64,000 nucleotides of DNA from Clostridia bacterium (GCA_017456545.1 JAFTJE010000031.1:1-64000); one strand, 5' to 3'; shown: positions 35,457-44,440, numbered from the stretch's first letter. Numbers and translations are program-made. The notes: generated by a model from the sequence alone, not told the origin.

Positions 35457-37643
35457 ATGGCTATTTTTGAGAATAAACAAGATAAAACCTTTACTCTCTA
35501 TACTGATAATACAATGTACCAGATGAGAGTGGACCGTTACGGTGTTTTGCAGAATGCATATTACGGTAAAAGAATGGAATATACGGATATGTCATATGCC
35601 GTATATGAGGGTAATACATGCTTTTCTCCCAATCCCTTGGATTTGGGCTATTCCTATTCCAATAATCATGTACCCCAGGAGCTTTCTGTATGTGGCGTCG
35701 GAGATTTCAGAATAAATGCCCTTGCATTAAGAAATGCTGACGGTAGCTTAGCTGCTGACCCTAAATTCCTTAGTGCCGAAATTATTAAGGGTAAGTATTC
35801 AATACCCGGTCTTCCCGCATTCTACGGAGAAGAGGGAGAAACTCTTGTAATTACTCTTAAGGATAAGCTGTACGACATATATTTCCACCTTTACTACGGT
35901 GTATTTGAAAAATATGATCTAATTACAAAAGCTGTCAGAATAGAAAATAAGACCGATAAGGAAATAAAATTGGAGAGAGCACTCAGTGCAACCCTTGATC
36001 TTCCCAACGGCAGATACGATATGATCAGCTTTTACGGCAGACACGCAAGGGAAAGAATGTATGAACGCACTCATATAAAGCATTCTAAGGTTACTGTATC
36101 CAGCGTGCGTGGTGCATCAAGCCATATGGAGAACCCCTTTGTTATAATTGCAGATAAGAACGCAAACGAGGAGTACGGAAACGCATGGGGCATGGCTCTT
36201 GTATACAGTGGTAACTTTGAAATAACTGCTGAAATGGACCTTATGGATAAAACAAGAGCAGTAATCGGAATCAACTCCGAAAACTTTAACTACGGTGTGG
36301 GACCCGGTGAGACCTTCTGTACCCCTGAGGTTGCATTTGTATATAGCGGTGAGGGCTTTGGTAAGCTTTCTAACTGCTATCATAAGGCTATAAGAAACAA
36401 TCTTTGCAGAGGAGAGTATAAGTACGCAGAACGCCCTGTTCTCATCAATAACTGGGAGGCTACATATTTTAATTTCAATGCTGACAAGCTTGTTTCCATG
36501 GCTAAGGATGCAGCTGAAATCGGTGTTGAGCTTTTCGTTATGGATGACGGATGGTTCGGACACAGGAATGATGATACCACATCCTTGGGCGACTGGTTCC
36601 CCAATGAGGAAAAGCTCCAGGGTACACTTAAATCCCTTGCTGAAAGAATAAACAATGAAGGTATGAGGTTCGGTATCTGGTTTGAGCCCGAGTGTATTTC
36701 AGCAGAGAGTAAGCTCTATTCCGAGCATCCCGATTATGCCTTTAAGATTCCCGGCAGAGAGGCACAGGTATCAAGAAATCAGTATATTCTCGATTACTCC
36801 CGTAAGGAAGTATGCGACAATATTTACGAGCAGCTCTGCAAGGTGCTTGAGAGTGCAAATATCTCCTATGTAAAATGGGATTTCAACAGACATATATCAG
36901 ACCTTTACAGCGTTGTATTGCCCCCTGAAAGACAGGGAGAGGTTTACCACCGTTATATGCTTGGACTCTATGATTTGCTTGAAAGAATCACATCTAAATT
37001 CCCTCATATCCTGTTTGAAAGCTGCTCCGGAGGTGGAGGACGCTTTGACTGTGGAATGCTTTACTATATGCCTCAGGTATGGACAAGTGATAACTCCGAT
37101 GCCATAGACCGTCTTAAGATTCAGTACGGTACATCCTTTGCATATCCTGTACGCACTATGGGAGCACATGTTTCCGTATGCCCCAATCACCAGACTGCCC
37201 GTGTTACACCTCTTAAAACAAGAGGAAATGTAGCGTATTTCGGCACCTACGGTCTGGAGCTTGATATTACCAGGATGACAGATGAGGAAAAGACCGAAAT
37301 CAAGCGTCAGATAAAGGAATTCAAGAAGTATTATGACCTTATTCAGTATGGAGATTATTACAGACTTATATCTCCCTTTAATGTAGAGGAGAGTCTTTAC
37401 TGTGCATGGGAAACAGTAAGGGAGGACGGTAGTGAGGCTCTTGTATGTGCTGTACGCTATGACAGCGACGCTAACTCAGCTCCCGAGACTGTCAAGGTTA
37501 GAGGACTTTGCCCCGATAAGCTTTACAGAATCAATGGCTCAGAGCAGAAGTATCTCGGTTCAGCCCTTATGAATATCGGCTTCCGTCTGGCGTATGATTT
37601 TGTTTCATATCCCTCAAGGCTATATCATATCACTCTTGCATAA
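35457..37643 (+). CDS. GH36 alpha-galactosidase
   Basis: A 728-residue intracellular GH36 enzyme from ATG 35457, which follows AAGGAG by 6 nt. The N-terminal beta-sandwich (1-310) precedes the (beta/alpha)8 barrel. The nucleophile is the Asp of KWDFNRHISD. The acid/base Asp is in WTSDNSDAIDRL, and ESCSGGGGRFD lies between them. The C-terminal beta-domain ends near residue 728. It hydrolyses alpha-1,6-galactosides such as melibiose and raffinose. No signal peptide, so substrate must be imported. No transporter is adjacent, although the sugar-type binding protein just upstream could deliver it. Confidence 0.95.
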   Translation: MAIFENKQDKTFTLYTDNTMYQMRVDRYGVLQNAYYGKRMEYTDMSYAVYEGNTCFSPNPLDLGYSYSNNHVPQELSVCGVGDFRINALALRNADGSLAADPKFLSAEIIKGKYSIPGLPAFYGEEGETLVITLKDKLYDIYFHLYYGVFEKYDLITKAVRIENKTDKEIKLERALSATLDLPNGRYDMISFYGRHARERMYERTHIKHSKVTVSSVRGASSHMENPFVIIADKNANEEYGNAWGMALVYSGNFEITAEMDLMDKTRAVIGINSENFNYGVGPGETFCTPEVAFVYSGEGFGKLSNCYHKAIRNNLCRGEYKYAERPVLINNWEATYFNFNADKLVSMAKDAAEIGVELFVMDDGWFGHRNDDTTSLGDWFPNEEKLQGTLKSLAERINNEGMRFGIWFEPECISAESKLYSEHPDYAFKIPGREAQVSRNQYILDYSRKEVCDNIYEQLCKVLESANISYVKWDFNRHISDLYSVVLPPERQGEVYHRYMLGLYDLLERITSKFPHILFESCSGGGGRFDCGMLYYMPQVWTSDNSDAIDRLKIQYGTSFAYPVRTMGAHVSVCPNHQTARVTPLKTRGNVAYFGTYGLELDITRMTDEEKTEIKRQIKEFKKYYDLIQYGDYYRLISPFNVEESLYCAWETVREDGSEALVCAVRYDSDANSAPETVKVRGLCPDKLYRINGSEQKYLGSALMNIGFRLAYDFVSYPSRLYHITLA

Positions 37644-37651
37644 TAGAAAAA

Positions 37652-37679
37652 GGGACTGGCAAATGTCAGTCCCGATTTT
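37652..37679. terminator. Terminator between alpha-galactosidase and hprK
   Basis: GGGACTG (37652-37658) pairs with CAGTCCC (37667-37673). A-rich and T-rich flanks suit both convergent genes. Confidence 0.65.
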
Positions 37680-37684
37680 ATGAT

Positions 37685-38632
37685 TTAATTCTGCTTTATA
37701 TTGTATTCCTCGGTCAGTCTTCTGTTAAACTCCTCAGCCGTATTGTAGCCCATCTTTTTAAGACGGAAGTTCATTGCCGCAATTTCAATAATTACAGCAA
37801 GGTTACGACCGGGGCGAACAGGTATGGTAATAGATGGAATCTTTATGCCGAGTATTTCCTGATATTCGTTTTCAAGTCCCATTCTATCGTACATCTTGCC
37901 CTCAACCCAGTGCTCAAATTTAATTATTAGCTGGATTTTTTCACTGTCTTTAACAGAGCCTGTACCGTATATACGCTTTACATCTATTATACCGATTCCA
38001 CGGAGCTCCATATAGTGTCTTATTATTTCGGGAGCTCTGCCTACAAGGGTGATATCGGATACACGGCTTATTTCAACCGCATCATCGGCAACAAGTCGGT
38101 GTCCACGCTTAATAAGCTCAATAGCTGTTTCACTCTTGCCGATACCGCTGTCTCCGAGGATAAGTATACCCTCACCGTAGACCTCAACCAGAACACCGTG
38201 ACGGGTGATTTTAGGTGCCAACGCTACGGAGAGCTGGCTGATTAGGGTAGATATGAACTGGGATGTGGATCTTCTTGTGCGAAGGAGAGCAACATCGTAT
38301 TTTTTTGCGTACTTTACAGCTTCGGGAAAGGGCTCTATTCCCCTTGCCATTACTACGGCAATAGGCTTTCTCATATAGAATTCCTTAAGTCTTTCCTTAC
38401 GCACCTCGGGAGCCATCTTTTCAAGATAAATATGCTCCATTCTGCCAACAACCTGAATTCTCTCGGGAACGAAAACATCAAAAAAGCCTGATAGTGCAAG
38501 ACCCGGTCTGTTTACTGCAGCCTGTGTAAGCACGCATTCGTCAAGATTGCTTGGTCTATTTAAGACCTCAAGGCGGTAATCCTGTATCACCTTTTCAAGC
38601 TTAACGGTTGCCGACATTAAATTATCTTCCAT
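37685..38632 (-). CDS. hprK: HPr kinase/phosphorylase
   Basis: A 315-residue bifunctional enzyme. The N-terminal domain (1-130) is followed by the kinase domain with Walker A GDSGIGKSET (about 157-166), the catalytic HRLVADDAVEI (His and Asp pair), and the family signature MELRGIGIIDV. It phosphorylates Ser46 of HPr in response to glycolytic intermediates and reverses this with phosphate, and so controls catabolite repression. GGAGGT precedes ATG 38632. No HPr gene is in the window. Confidence 0.96.
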   Translation of the reverse strand: MEDNLMSATVKLEKVIQDYRLEVLNRPSNLDECVLTQAAVNRPGLALSGFFDVFVPERIQVVGRMEHIYLEKMAPEVRKERLKEFYMRKPIAVVMARGIEPFPEAVKYAKKYDVALLRTRRSTSQFISTLISQLSVALAPKITRHGVLVEVYGEGILILGDSGIGKSETAIELIKRGHRLVADDAVEISRVSDITLVGRAPEIIRHYMELRGIGIIDVKRIYGTGSVKDSEKIQLIIKFEHWVEGKMYDRMGLENEYQEILGIKIPSITIPVRPGRNLAVIIEIAAMNFRLKKMGYNTAEEFNRRLTEEYNIKQN

Positions 38633-38679
38633 AGTATACCTCCCTATGCTACAATATCCGTAGCTGATTTACTGAATAT

Positions 38680-38708
38680 ATTTTATCATAACACAAACAA
38701 AAATTCAA
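38680..38708 (-). promoter_or_regulatory. Sigma-A promoter for hprK
   Basis: On the minus strand TTGAAT (38703-38708), 17-bp spacer, TAAAAT (38680-38685). Confidence 0.65.
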
Positions 38709-38726
38709 CTATATACAGGGGAAAAT

Positions 38727-39584
38727 ATGCTCATAAAAAACAATTTCAACCAAAGTGTAATATATGTACTGGCTAATATATCCGGAGAAATAGTATACTC
38801 AGATGACGAGAACAATATTATTACTGATAGTCTGAATAATATTTTTGACACCGATTACCTTATGAAAATATCTATGGCAACCGATTCTGTCACTCTTGCT
38901 AAAACTAAGGTACAGGGATATTCCTATTGCATAATTTCAATAACAGGGGACGGAGTAGGAAAGCATTATGAGCTAATGCTTATAGAGGACAGTGTGTTTG
39001 CAAGCTCCGAAAAGCTCGTTAGGGGAATGGAAAAATATATTGAAATAATAAACTCCAAAAATGACAGCCGTAGCAATAATGATATGTCAATCCTAATAAA
39101 TAATATAGTTGACCGTATTAAGAGCCTGAATTATGAAGGGAAAATTATATCTAATATAGAAAAGGGGACTGTCGGCTACATAGATGCTGATATTTTTACT
39201 GCTCTTATATTTAATGCCATTACAATTCTATACGAATTTGGAGATAAAGAGAATATTTACATACACAGTGATGCAGTAAAATACGGTACGAGAATAGTGC
39301 TGTCAACAAGCTCGGAGAGTGAAAAGGAGATATACGGGATATATGATTTCTGCCGAGAATATCCCTATATATCCTCTCTATGCGTGCTTGCAAGAGTTGC
39401 CTGCAATCAAAGGGGAATAGAGCTGATTTTACAGCAGAACAACAGAAGCGTAGAATTTGAGCTGATATTTCCCACATCCAAGGAGGCTGAATTTGGAGTA
39501 TACAATAAGCCAACAAAAGAGATTCCTACGGAAATAAGTGAGGCGTTTTTGCTTATAATGGATGAGGTGCTGAGAAATTATTGA
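38727..39584 (+). CDS. Hypothetical protein, possibly a degenerate sensor-kinase-like protein
   Basis: A 285-residue soluble protein not recognised as a known family. The N-terminal 100 residues look like a small alpha/beta (PAS-like) domain. A helical stretch (about 100-140) replaces the phosphoacceptor region and has no H-box His. The segment YIDADIFTALIFNAITILYEF (shortened here to DIFTALIFNAITILY) resembles the N-box of histidine-kinase ATPase domains, but the G-boxes that bind ATP are not evident. So it could be a catalytically dead GHKL-type scaffold, like Spo0B. AGGGG precedes ATG 38727. It neighbours the three-gene cassette at 39672-40861, transcribed towards it. Function unknown. Confidence 0.55.
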   Translation: MLIKNNFNQSVIYVLANISGEIVYSDDENNIITDSLNNIFDTDYLMKISMATDSVTLAKTKVQGYSYCIISITGDGVGKHYELMLIEDSVFASSEKLVRGMEKYIEIINSKNDSRSNNDMSILINNIVDRIKSLNYEGKIISNIEKGTVGYIDADIFTALIFNAITILYEFGDKENIYIHSDAVKYGTRIVLSTSSESEKEIYGIYDFCREYPYISSLCVLARVACNQRGIELILQQNNRSVEFELIFPTSKEAEFGVYNKPTKEIPTEISEAFLLIMDEVLRNY

Positions 39585-39629
39585 TGAATACGCCACCGAA
39601 TATTTATGAAAGTCCATAAAAAGATAATT

Positions 39630-39670
39630 ATCCCACAGACAGCCTCTATCTCAGGTAGCCTGTGGGATTC
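39630..39670. terminator. Terminator between convergent unknown genes
   Basis: ATCCCACAG (39630-39638) pairs with CTGTGGGAT (39660-39668). The loop is long and the T run is weak. Confidence 0.5.
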
Positions 39671-39671
39671 C

Positions 39672-40256
39672 TTATTTGTGCCAAAGCAATAAAAGAGACA
39701 GCATAGTAAGAATAGAATTGTTATCCTTGTTTTTTTCCGAGGCTATGAGCAAAATGACTCCGATAAGCAAAAGCTCCTCGGTATCAATCCCGTCAAGGAG
39801 CTCCTTAATAGGCAGAGCAGGAAATGATGAAAATGACTTATCCCTGCTTACATCCGACTCGGTTAAGGGTTCATTTGAGCTTACCTCGGCTACGCTGTTA
39901 CCGTTGCTTAACTCCTCTGATGTCACTTCATATTCTTCATCATTTGTTACTCCGTTTGATTTTTCATTTGCTCCATCATCTGTCACTCCGCTTGACTTTT
40001 CATTTGCTCCATAACTTGCTCCATCATCTTCCTCCACAACCGTATAATCGGTGGAAATATCCGATAGAGTGTTTGAATTTTCCTCACCTGTGGGTATGCT
40101 TGCAGCTTCCTCGTTATGCTTGTAAAGGGGAGAATGGGATGTTTTTATGCCCTCCGTATAGACAGGACGATGCTCCTTTACGGGTATGCCGTCATCCCTA
40201 CCGGAGAAGCGTACACCGTTATAGTTTTTCGGTATGTTTAAGTGGCGTGTGTACAT
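39672..40256 (-). CDS. Hypothetical protein with C-terminal Leu-rich helical domain
   Basis: A 194-residue protein. The first 60 residues are basic and proline-containing, the middle (about 60-140) is acidic and low-complexity with two 12-residue repeats (GANEKSSGVTDD type), and the C-terminal 45 residues are strongly hydrophobic (GIDTEELLLIGVILLIA, then LTMLSLLLLWHK). Similar tails ending in long Leu stretches occur in uncharacterised Clostridia proteins. The tail may bind a membrane or a partner helix. GAGGTAA precedes ATG 40256. Third gene of a coupled cassette; 3 bp after the previous stop. Confidence 0.6.
   Translation of the reverse strand: MYTRHLNIPKNYNGVRFSGRDDGIPVKEHRPVYTEGIKTSHSPLYKHNEEAASIPTGEENSNTLSDISTDYTVVEEDDGASYGANEKSSGVTDDGANEKSNGVTNDEEYEVTSEELSNGNSVAEVSSNEPLTESDVSRDKSFSSFPALPIKELLDGIDTEELLLIGVILLIASEKNKDNNSILTMLSLLLLWHK
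39946..40017. repeat. Two 36-bp coding repeats inside the hypothetical gene
   Basis: Units 39946-39981 and 39982-40017 are near-identical 36-mers encoding the GANEKS(S/N)GVT(D/N)D repeat; a further partial unit follows. Confidence 0.8.
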
Positions 40257-40259
40257 AAT

Positions 40260-40643
40260 TTACCTCGTCAGCTTAATAATAGACGCAAGCTGCTCAAATC
40301 TCAGGATATTGTCCACCATTTCACATCTTTCCTTACATAAAAAAGGCTTTATCGCCTTTAACAGGGTCACACTTTCCTTACTCGATTTGTGAGGTAAAAC
40401 AGACACTCTCTCCGACTTTTCTTCGTTTGTCGGGGCGTTTACCCCTGTTTTCTCTTTTGTATCATTGCCTTCATCCTTATTTTGTGTAGCCTCGGTGCCC
40501 ACATTTTTGGACATTACCTCAACTACCTTTGCAAGAGCATCGTCGCCTCCGCCCGTCTCCTTAACAATTGAGGATATTTTATTCATCAGCTCCTCATTGC
40601 CAAGCACGGAGGAGAGCATATCATTTATGTTCCCATCAGCCAT
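40260..40643 (-). CDS. Hypothetical protein, small two-part protein
   Basis: A 127-residue protein. N-terminal helices (about 1-45: MADGNINDMLSSVLGNEELM) are joined by a Lys/Glu/Thr-rich linker to a C-terminal helical motif LLKAIKPFLCKERCEMVDNI that ends at the C-terminus. No known domain is recognised. It starts at ATG 40643 in a TAATG overlap with the upstream gene, so it is translationally coupled. Second gene of the cassette. Confidence 0.6.
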   Translation of the reverse strand: MADGNINDMLSSVLGNEELMNKISSIVKETGGGDDALAKVVEVMSKNVGTEATQNKDEGNDTKEKTGVNAPTNEEKSERVSVLPHKSSKESVTLLKAIKPFLCKERCEMVDNILRFEQLASIIKLTR

Positions 40644-40861
40644 TATCTGCCACCCTTACCCTTAAGTATTTCCGTAACCCTTGCAATATCTTCATTTGTA
40701 AGGGAGGAGAGAGTGCTTCTTATTTTTGACATATCGGCAGGCCTTTTCATATCCTTCAGAACATCGGACCCTGATTTAGCAACGGCATACTGTATGGTTT
40801 GCCATAGCCTGTCATCGTTGAACTTAAGTATCATATTTATGGTTCTTTCATCAATTTTCAT
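40643..40861 (-). CDS. Hypothetical 72-residue helical protein
   Basis: A short basic protein of mostly helical composition (MKIDERTINMILKFNDDRLWQ start, ILKGKGGR end). A Trp and a paired Leu pattern suggest a three-helix fold. No domain recognised. Shine-Dalgarno AAGGAGG precedes ATG 40861. It shares one base with the next gene. A CATATTA box lies upstream on this strand but no good -35 partner for a sigma-A or sporulation promoter was found. Confidence 0.6.
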   Translation of the reverse strand: MKIDERTINMILKFNDDRLWQTIQYAVAKSGSDVLKDMKRPADMSKIRSTLSSLTNEDIARVTEILKGKGGR

Positions 40862-40910
40862 AAATAGCCTCCTTGCTTCGCTGTTACCATAATATGCATA
40901 AAATCATTTC

Positions 40911-40939
40911 TTGACACAGCTGTTTTTTAATGGTATACT
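40911..40939 (+). promoter_or_regulatory. Sigma-A promoter for the YfcE-like gene
   Basis: TTGACA at 40911-40916, 17-bp spacer, TATACT at 40934-40939. Confidence 0.75.
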
Positions 40940-40967
40940 GTTTTCAGTATTAATTACGAGGTGAAAA

Positions 40968-41453
40968 ATGAAGCTTCTTGTATTTTCGGATTCCCACGGC
41001 AGAGAAAGAAAAATTGCCGAGGCTATGGATATCCACAGAGGAGTCTGCGATGCTGTAATATTTCTCGGGGATGGCTTGGCTGATGTGGATAGAGTACGGG
41101 AAAAATATCCCGATATTCCCTTTTTCTTGGTGAAGGGAAACTGCGATTTTTTTAATTTCAGCGACACTCCCGAGGAGTTATGTGTAAATTTTGACGGTAT
41201 CAGAATACTTCTGTGTCACGGACACAAATACGGGGTAAAGGCCTCTCTTGGCAGAATTATGCTTCGGGCAAGGGAGCTGGAGGCTGATGCGGTATTCTTC
41301 GGCCATACTCATACTCCCCTTGATATTTCCGAGTATGTTATGGATAACCGTATACAGCTTTTTAATCCCGGCAGTATTGCACAAGGCACATATGGGGTGG
41401 TAAATACTGCAGGAAGGGTTCTTGTTTGCAGTCATGGCTCAACAGATATTTAA
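40968..41453 (+). CDS. YfcE/MJ0936-type metallophosphoesterase
   Basis: A 161-residue calcineurin-like phosphoesterase. Metal ligands are visible: DSHG at residues 8-11, FLGDGLAD (about 34), VKGNCD (about 56-61), LCHGHKYG (about 82-89), and GHTHTPL (about 111-117). It is a small cytosolic enzyme that cleaves phosphodiester substrates; the natural substrate is unknown. GAGGTG precedes ATG 40968. Monocistronic. Confidence 0.92.
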   Translation: MKLLVFSDSHGRERKIAEAMDIHRGVCDAVIFLGDGLADVDRVREKYPDIPFFLVKGNCDFFNFSDTPEELCVNFDGIRILLCHGHKYGVKASLGRIMLRARELEADAVFFGHTHTPLDISEYVMDNRIQLFNPGSIAQGTYGVVNTAGRVLVCSHGSTDI

Positions 41454-41475
41454 GCCACAAAAAGATAAAAAGGTA

Positions 41476-41504
41476 TTGAACTTTTTATATATTTATGTTA
41501 GAAT
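41476..41504 (+). promoter_or_regulatory. Sigma-A promoter for the oxidoreductase/isomerase operon
   Basis: TTGAAC at 41476-41481, 17-bp spacer, TAGAAT at 41499-41504. It rules out the in-frame ATG at 41505 as a start. Confidence 0.7.
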
Positions 41505-41543
41505 GTGGTTAATGAAATATTATGTTTTTCGGAGGATAAACTA

Positions 41544-42638
41544 ATGGAAAAGAAATTGAGAATCGGTATTATCGGTTGCGGTGGTATTGCTACAAGCAAG
41601 CATATGCCCTCCCTCAAAAAGGTTAAGGGTGTGGAGATGGTTGCATTCTGCGATATTATCGAGGAAAGAGCAGTAGAGGCTGCTAAAAGATTCGGTGCAG
41701 AGGGCTCTAAGACCTATGTGGATTACAAGGAGCTTCTTAAGGACGAGAGCATTGATATCGTTCATGTATGTACACCTAACAGAAGTCACAGCTTCATTAC
41801 AGTTGATTCCCTTGAGGCAGGCAAGCATGTAATGTGTGAGAAGCCTATGGCAATAAATTCTGTTGAGGCTAAGAAGATGGTAGACGCAGCTAACCGTACA
41901 GGTAAGATGCTTACAATCGGCTACCAGAACAGACAGAGAAAGGATGCAAAATACCTTAAGGCTGAGGCTGAGGCAGGCGTATTCGGTGATATCTATTACG
42001 CTAAGGCGACAGCACTTCGCCGTCGTGCAGTTCCCACATGGGGTGTATTTATCAACGAGTATGAGCAGGGTGGAGGTCCCCTTATCGATATCGGTACACA
42101 CGCCCTCGACCTTACACTCTGGACAATGAATAACTATAAGCCCAAATACTGTGTAGGTACTACATACCATAAGCTTAATAACCAGACAGAGAGTGCTAAT
42201 GTGTTCGGTCAGTGGAAGCCTGAGGAATTTACTGTTGAGGACAGTGCATTCGGCTTTATCGTAATGGAGGACGGTGCTACCATTACTCTTGAATCCTCCT
42301 GGGCTATTAATATGACTGATACAAAGGAGGCGTGCACCACTATCTGCGGTACTAAGGCAGGTGCTAAGATGCTTGACCAGGGCGTTCTCGAAATCAACGG
42401 TGTAAACCACAACACAATGTATGAGTCCAGACCTAACCTTGACGGTAAGGGCGTTCCCTTCTATGATGCAGGCTCCTATGACCCGGCATATGAGGAGGCT
42501 CAGCAGTGGATAGACGCTATCAGAAACGGTACAAAGCCCACAGTTCTTCCTGAGCAGGCATACTGTGTAACACAGATTCTTGAGGGTATTTACGAGTCTG
42601 CAAAGACAGGCAAGCCCTTCTACTTTGAAAATAACTGA
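41544..42638 (+). CDS. Gfo/Idh/MocA family oxidoreductase
   Basis: A 364-residue NAD(P)-dependent dehydrogenase from ATG 41544, which follows GGAGG. The Rossmann motif is GIIGCGGIATSKH (about 8-20). The catalytic EKP is in VMCEKPMA (about 95-102), and the DIGTHALDL motif carries the active-site His (about 180-188). The family oxidises or reduces sugars, inositols and their derivatives. It is coupled with a sugar phosphate isomerase/epimerase 20 bp downstream, so a two-step conversion of one sugar or polyol is likely. Confidence 0.93.
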   Translation: MEKKLRIGIIGCGGIATSKHMPSLKKVKGVEMVAFCDIIEERAVEAAKRFGAEGSKTYVDYKELLKDESIDIVHVCTPNRSHSFITVDSLEAGKHVMCEKPMAINSVEAKKMVDAANRTGKMLTIGYQNRQRKDAKYLKAEAEAGVFGDIYYAKATALRRRAVPTWGVFINEYEQGGGPLIDIGTHALDLTLWTMNNYKPKYCVGTTYHKLNNQTESANVFGQWKPEEFTVEDSAFGFIVMEDGATITLESSWAINMTDTKEACTTICGTKAGAKMLDQGVLEINGVNHNTMYESRPNLDGKGVPFYDAGSYDPAYEEAQQWIDAIRNGTKPTVLPEQAYCVTQILEGIYESAKTGKPFYFENN

Positions 42639-42658
42639 TTTTATATAGGAGAAAAGAT

Positions 42659-43627
42659 ATGAAGCTTAGCGTACTTGCAAACCTCTACGGCTCCAAGCCC
42701 CTTGATGAGGCACTTAAAATAATTTCCTCCCTCGGCGTACATTCTGTTGAGATTGGTGCAGGTGGATATCCCGGTAAGGACCATTGTAACCCTGCCGAGC
42801 TCCTCGCTGACGAGAAGAAATATGATGAATTTGTGGCTACATTCAAAAAATACGATGTTGAAATTTGTGCTCTTGCATGTCACGGTAACCCCGTACACCC
42901 CGACAAGGCTATTGCAAAGTCCTTTGATGAGGATATGAGAAATGCGATTCTCTTAGCCGAAAAGCTTGGTGTTGACACAATTATCGGCTTCTCAGGCTGT
43001 CCCGGCTCCGACCCCGATGCAAAGCTTCCCAGCTGGGTAACATGCCCCTGGCCCGACGATTTCCTTGCTACTCTTGAGTACCAGTGGAATGATGTTATGA
43101 TTCCTTACTGGAAGGAAATGGTTGAATTTGCAAAATCCCATAAGGTTACAAAGATAGCTCTTGAAATGCATCCCGGCTTCTGTGTATACAATCCCGAGAC
43201 TCTTTTGAAGCTTCGTGCTGCTGTTGGTGATGTTATCGGTGCTAACTTCGACCCCTCCCACCTTATCTGGCAGGGTATGAACCCTGTTGCAGCTATCAGA
43301 GCATTGGCAGGTGCAATCTACCATGTACACGCAAAGGATACAAAGATAGACGATATCAATACAGCTGTAAACGGCGTTCTTGATACCAAGCACTACGGTG
43401 ACGAGCTTAACCGTTCCTGGATATTCCGTACAGTTGGCTACGGTCACGGTGAGGAATACTGGAGAGCTCTTGTTTCCACACTTCGTCTTGTTGGCTATGA
43501 CAAGGTGCTTTCCATCGAGCACGAGGATAGCCTGATGACCATTGATGAGGGTCTTAAAAAGGCTGTTGACTTCCTTGACAAGGTTATGATAAAGGAAGAG
43601 AAGCCCTGCGGTATGAGATGGGCATAA
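42659..43627 (+). CDS. Sugar phosphate isomerase/epimerase (IolE/AP endonuclease-2 fold)
   Basis: A 322-residue TIM-barrel protein with the metal site of the family: Glu in SVEIGAGGYPG (about 25-35), Glu in ALEMHPGF (about 168), Asp/His in NFDPSHLIWQGM (about 197), His in YHVHAKD (about 222), and a late Glu in IEHED (about 281). It fits IolE/xylose-isomerase-like enzymes acting on inositol or sugar derivatives. AGGAG precedes ATG 42659. Operon with the oxidoreductase. Confidence 0.9.
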   Translation: MKLSVLANLYGSKPLDEALKIISSLGVHSVEIGAGGYPGKDHCNPAELLADEKKYDEFVATFKKYDVEICALACHGNPVHPDKAIAKSFDEDMRNAILLAEKLGVDTIIGFSGCPGSDPDAKLPSWVTCPWPDDFLATLEYQWNDVMIPYWKEMVEFAKSHKVTKIALEMHPGFCVYNPETLLKLRAAVGDVIGANFDPSHLIWQGMNPVAAIRALAGAIYHVHAKDTKIDDINTAVNGVLDTKHYGDELNRSWIFRTVGYGHGEEYWRALVSTLRLVGYDKVLSIEHEDSLMTIDEGLKKAVDFLDKVMIKEEKPCGMRWA

Positions 43628-43718
43628 GCTCTGACTACGGCTTTTTACAGTAATATACAGGCTTTACCGATGTGAATTTTTACTTCACAAGGGTTGAAGA
43701 TTTGATTATGTAAAATAC

Positions 43719-43757
43719 AAAATCGGTACGGATTTTTGCATCCGTACCGATTTTTTT
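43719..43757. terminator. Strong bidirectional terminator
   Basis: A 15-bp stem (43719-43733 with 43740-43754), AAAATCGG..., with T runs in both directions, between convergent genes. The 90 bp before it hold a small TGTGAA/TTCACA hairpin (43671-43689). Confidence 0.9.
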
Positions 43758-43792
43758 ATGACAAAATGATATAATTTTACGGCTTGTCCCCG

Positions 43793-44440
43793 TTATTCGG
43801 CCTTTTCGTCCTCGTAATTTGTGTCAGCAGTGGGGAAGTTGAAGTGATCCTTCGGGTCCACATGAGTATCGTTTATTTTAAGCTCATAGTGGAGATGGGG
43901 CTCCTCGGCAATCTCGTTCATTGCTGTCTCACCGACTGCACCGATGGTGTCGCCACCCTTAACAGTGCATCCTACCACAAGACCCTCGGCAACCTCGGGT
44001 GCAAGATTTTTATAGATGCTTACTGCATTACCGGAATGCTGGATAGAAACGCAGGTGCCCATAAAGGGGTCGTTCCAGATATTTGTTACTGTGCCGTCGG
44101 CAACAGCCATTACCTTGGAGCCGAGCTCAGCAGAGACATCTACACCCAAATGAGTTCTGTAATCTCCCATAGTCTGGGAAAATACAGGTACGCTGTCGCT
44201 GTAATCATAATTGATTACACCGTTTACAGGCAGTGAAAATGTGGGGAGTGTGTCTGTATTTGAGTCTGTCGGAGTGTCGGAAGGACCTGTTGTTGGGGTC
44301 TCTGTTGTATTATCGGGTGTTACTGGGATGTCGGATTTTTTTGATACTGATGCAGTTATAATCAATACTGCTACCACGGTAATAATTACCGCAAGTGTGA
44401 TATAAAACAGCCTGGAGCTGTTCTTGTTGTTTTCTTCCAT
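43793..44440 (-). CDS. SpoIIQ-like M23 (LytM) membrane-anchored protein
   Basis: A 215-residue protein with one N-terminal membrane helix (about residues 12-32), a Thr/Pro/Asp-rich spacer, and a LytM domain. Metal ligands are intact: His97 and Asp101 in RTHLGVDVSAE, and the HLHYEL motif (about 182-187). The block TMGDYRTHLGVDVSAE and the membrane topology match clostridial SpoIIQ, which bridges forespore and mother cell with SpoIIIAH. Catalytic residues make it a possible endopeptidase. A sigma-F-like promoter lies at 44473-44502. It could also be another M23 peptidase. Confidence 0.75.
   Translation of the reverse strand: MEENNKNSSRLFYITLAVIITVVAVLIITASVSKKSDIPVTPDNTTETPTTGPSDTPTDSNTDTLPTFSLPVNGVINYDYSDSVPVFSQTMGDYRTHLGVDVSAELGSKVMAVADGTVTNIWNDPFMGTCVSIQHSGNAVSIYKNLAPEVAEGLVVGCTVKGGDTIGAVGETAMNEIAEEPHLHYELKINDTHVDPKDHFNFPTADTNYEDEKAE

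Noticed and set aside
40861..40910. Sporulation-type promoter for the three-gene cassette
   Set aside because: A CATATTA box exists on the minus strand but no matching -35 element is at the right distance.
41541..42410. 289-residue open frame antisense to the oxidoreductase
   Set aside because: Shadow of a well-supported family gene with biased codons.
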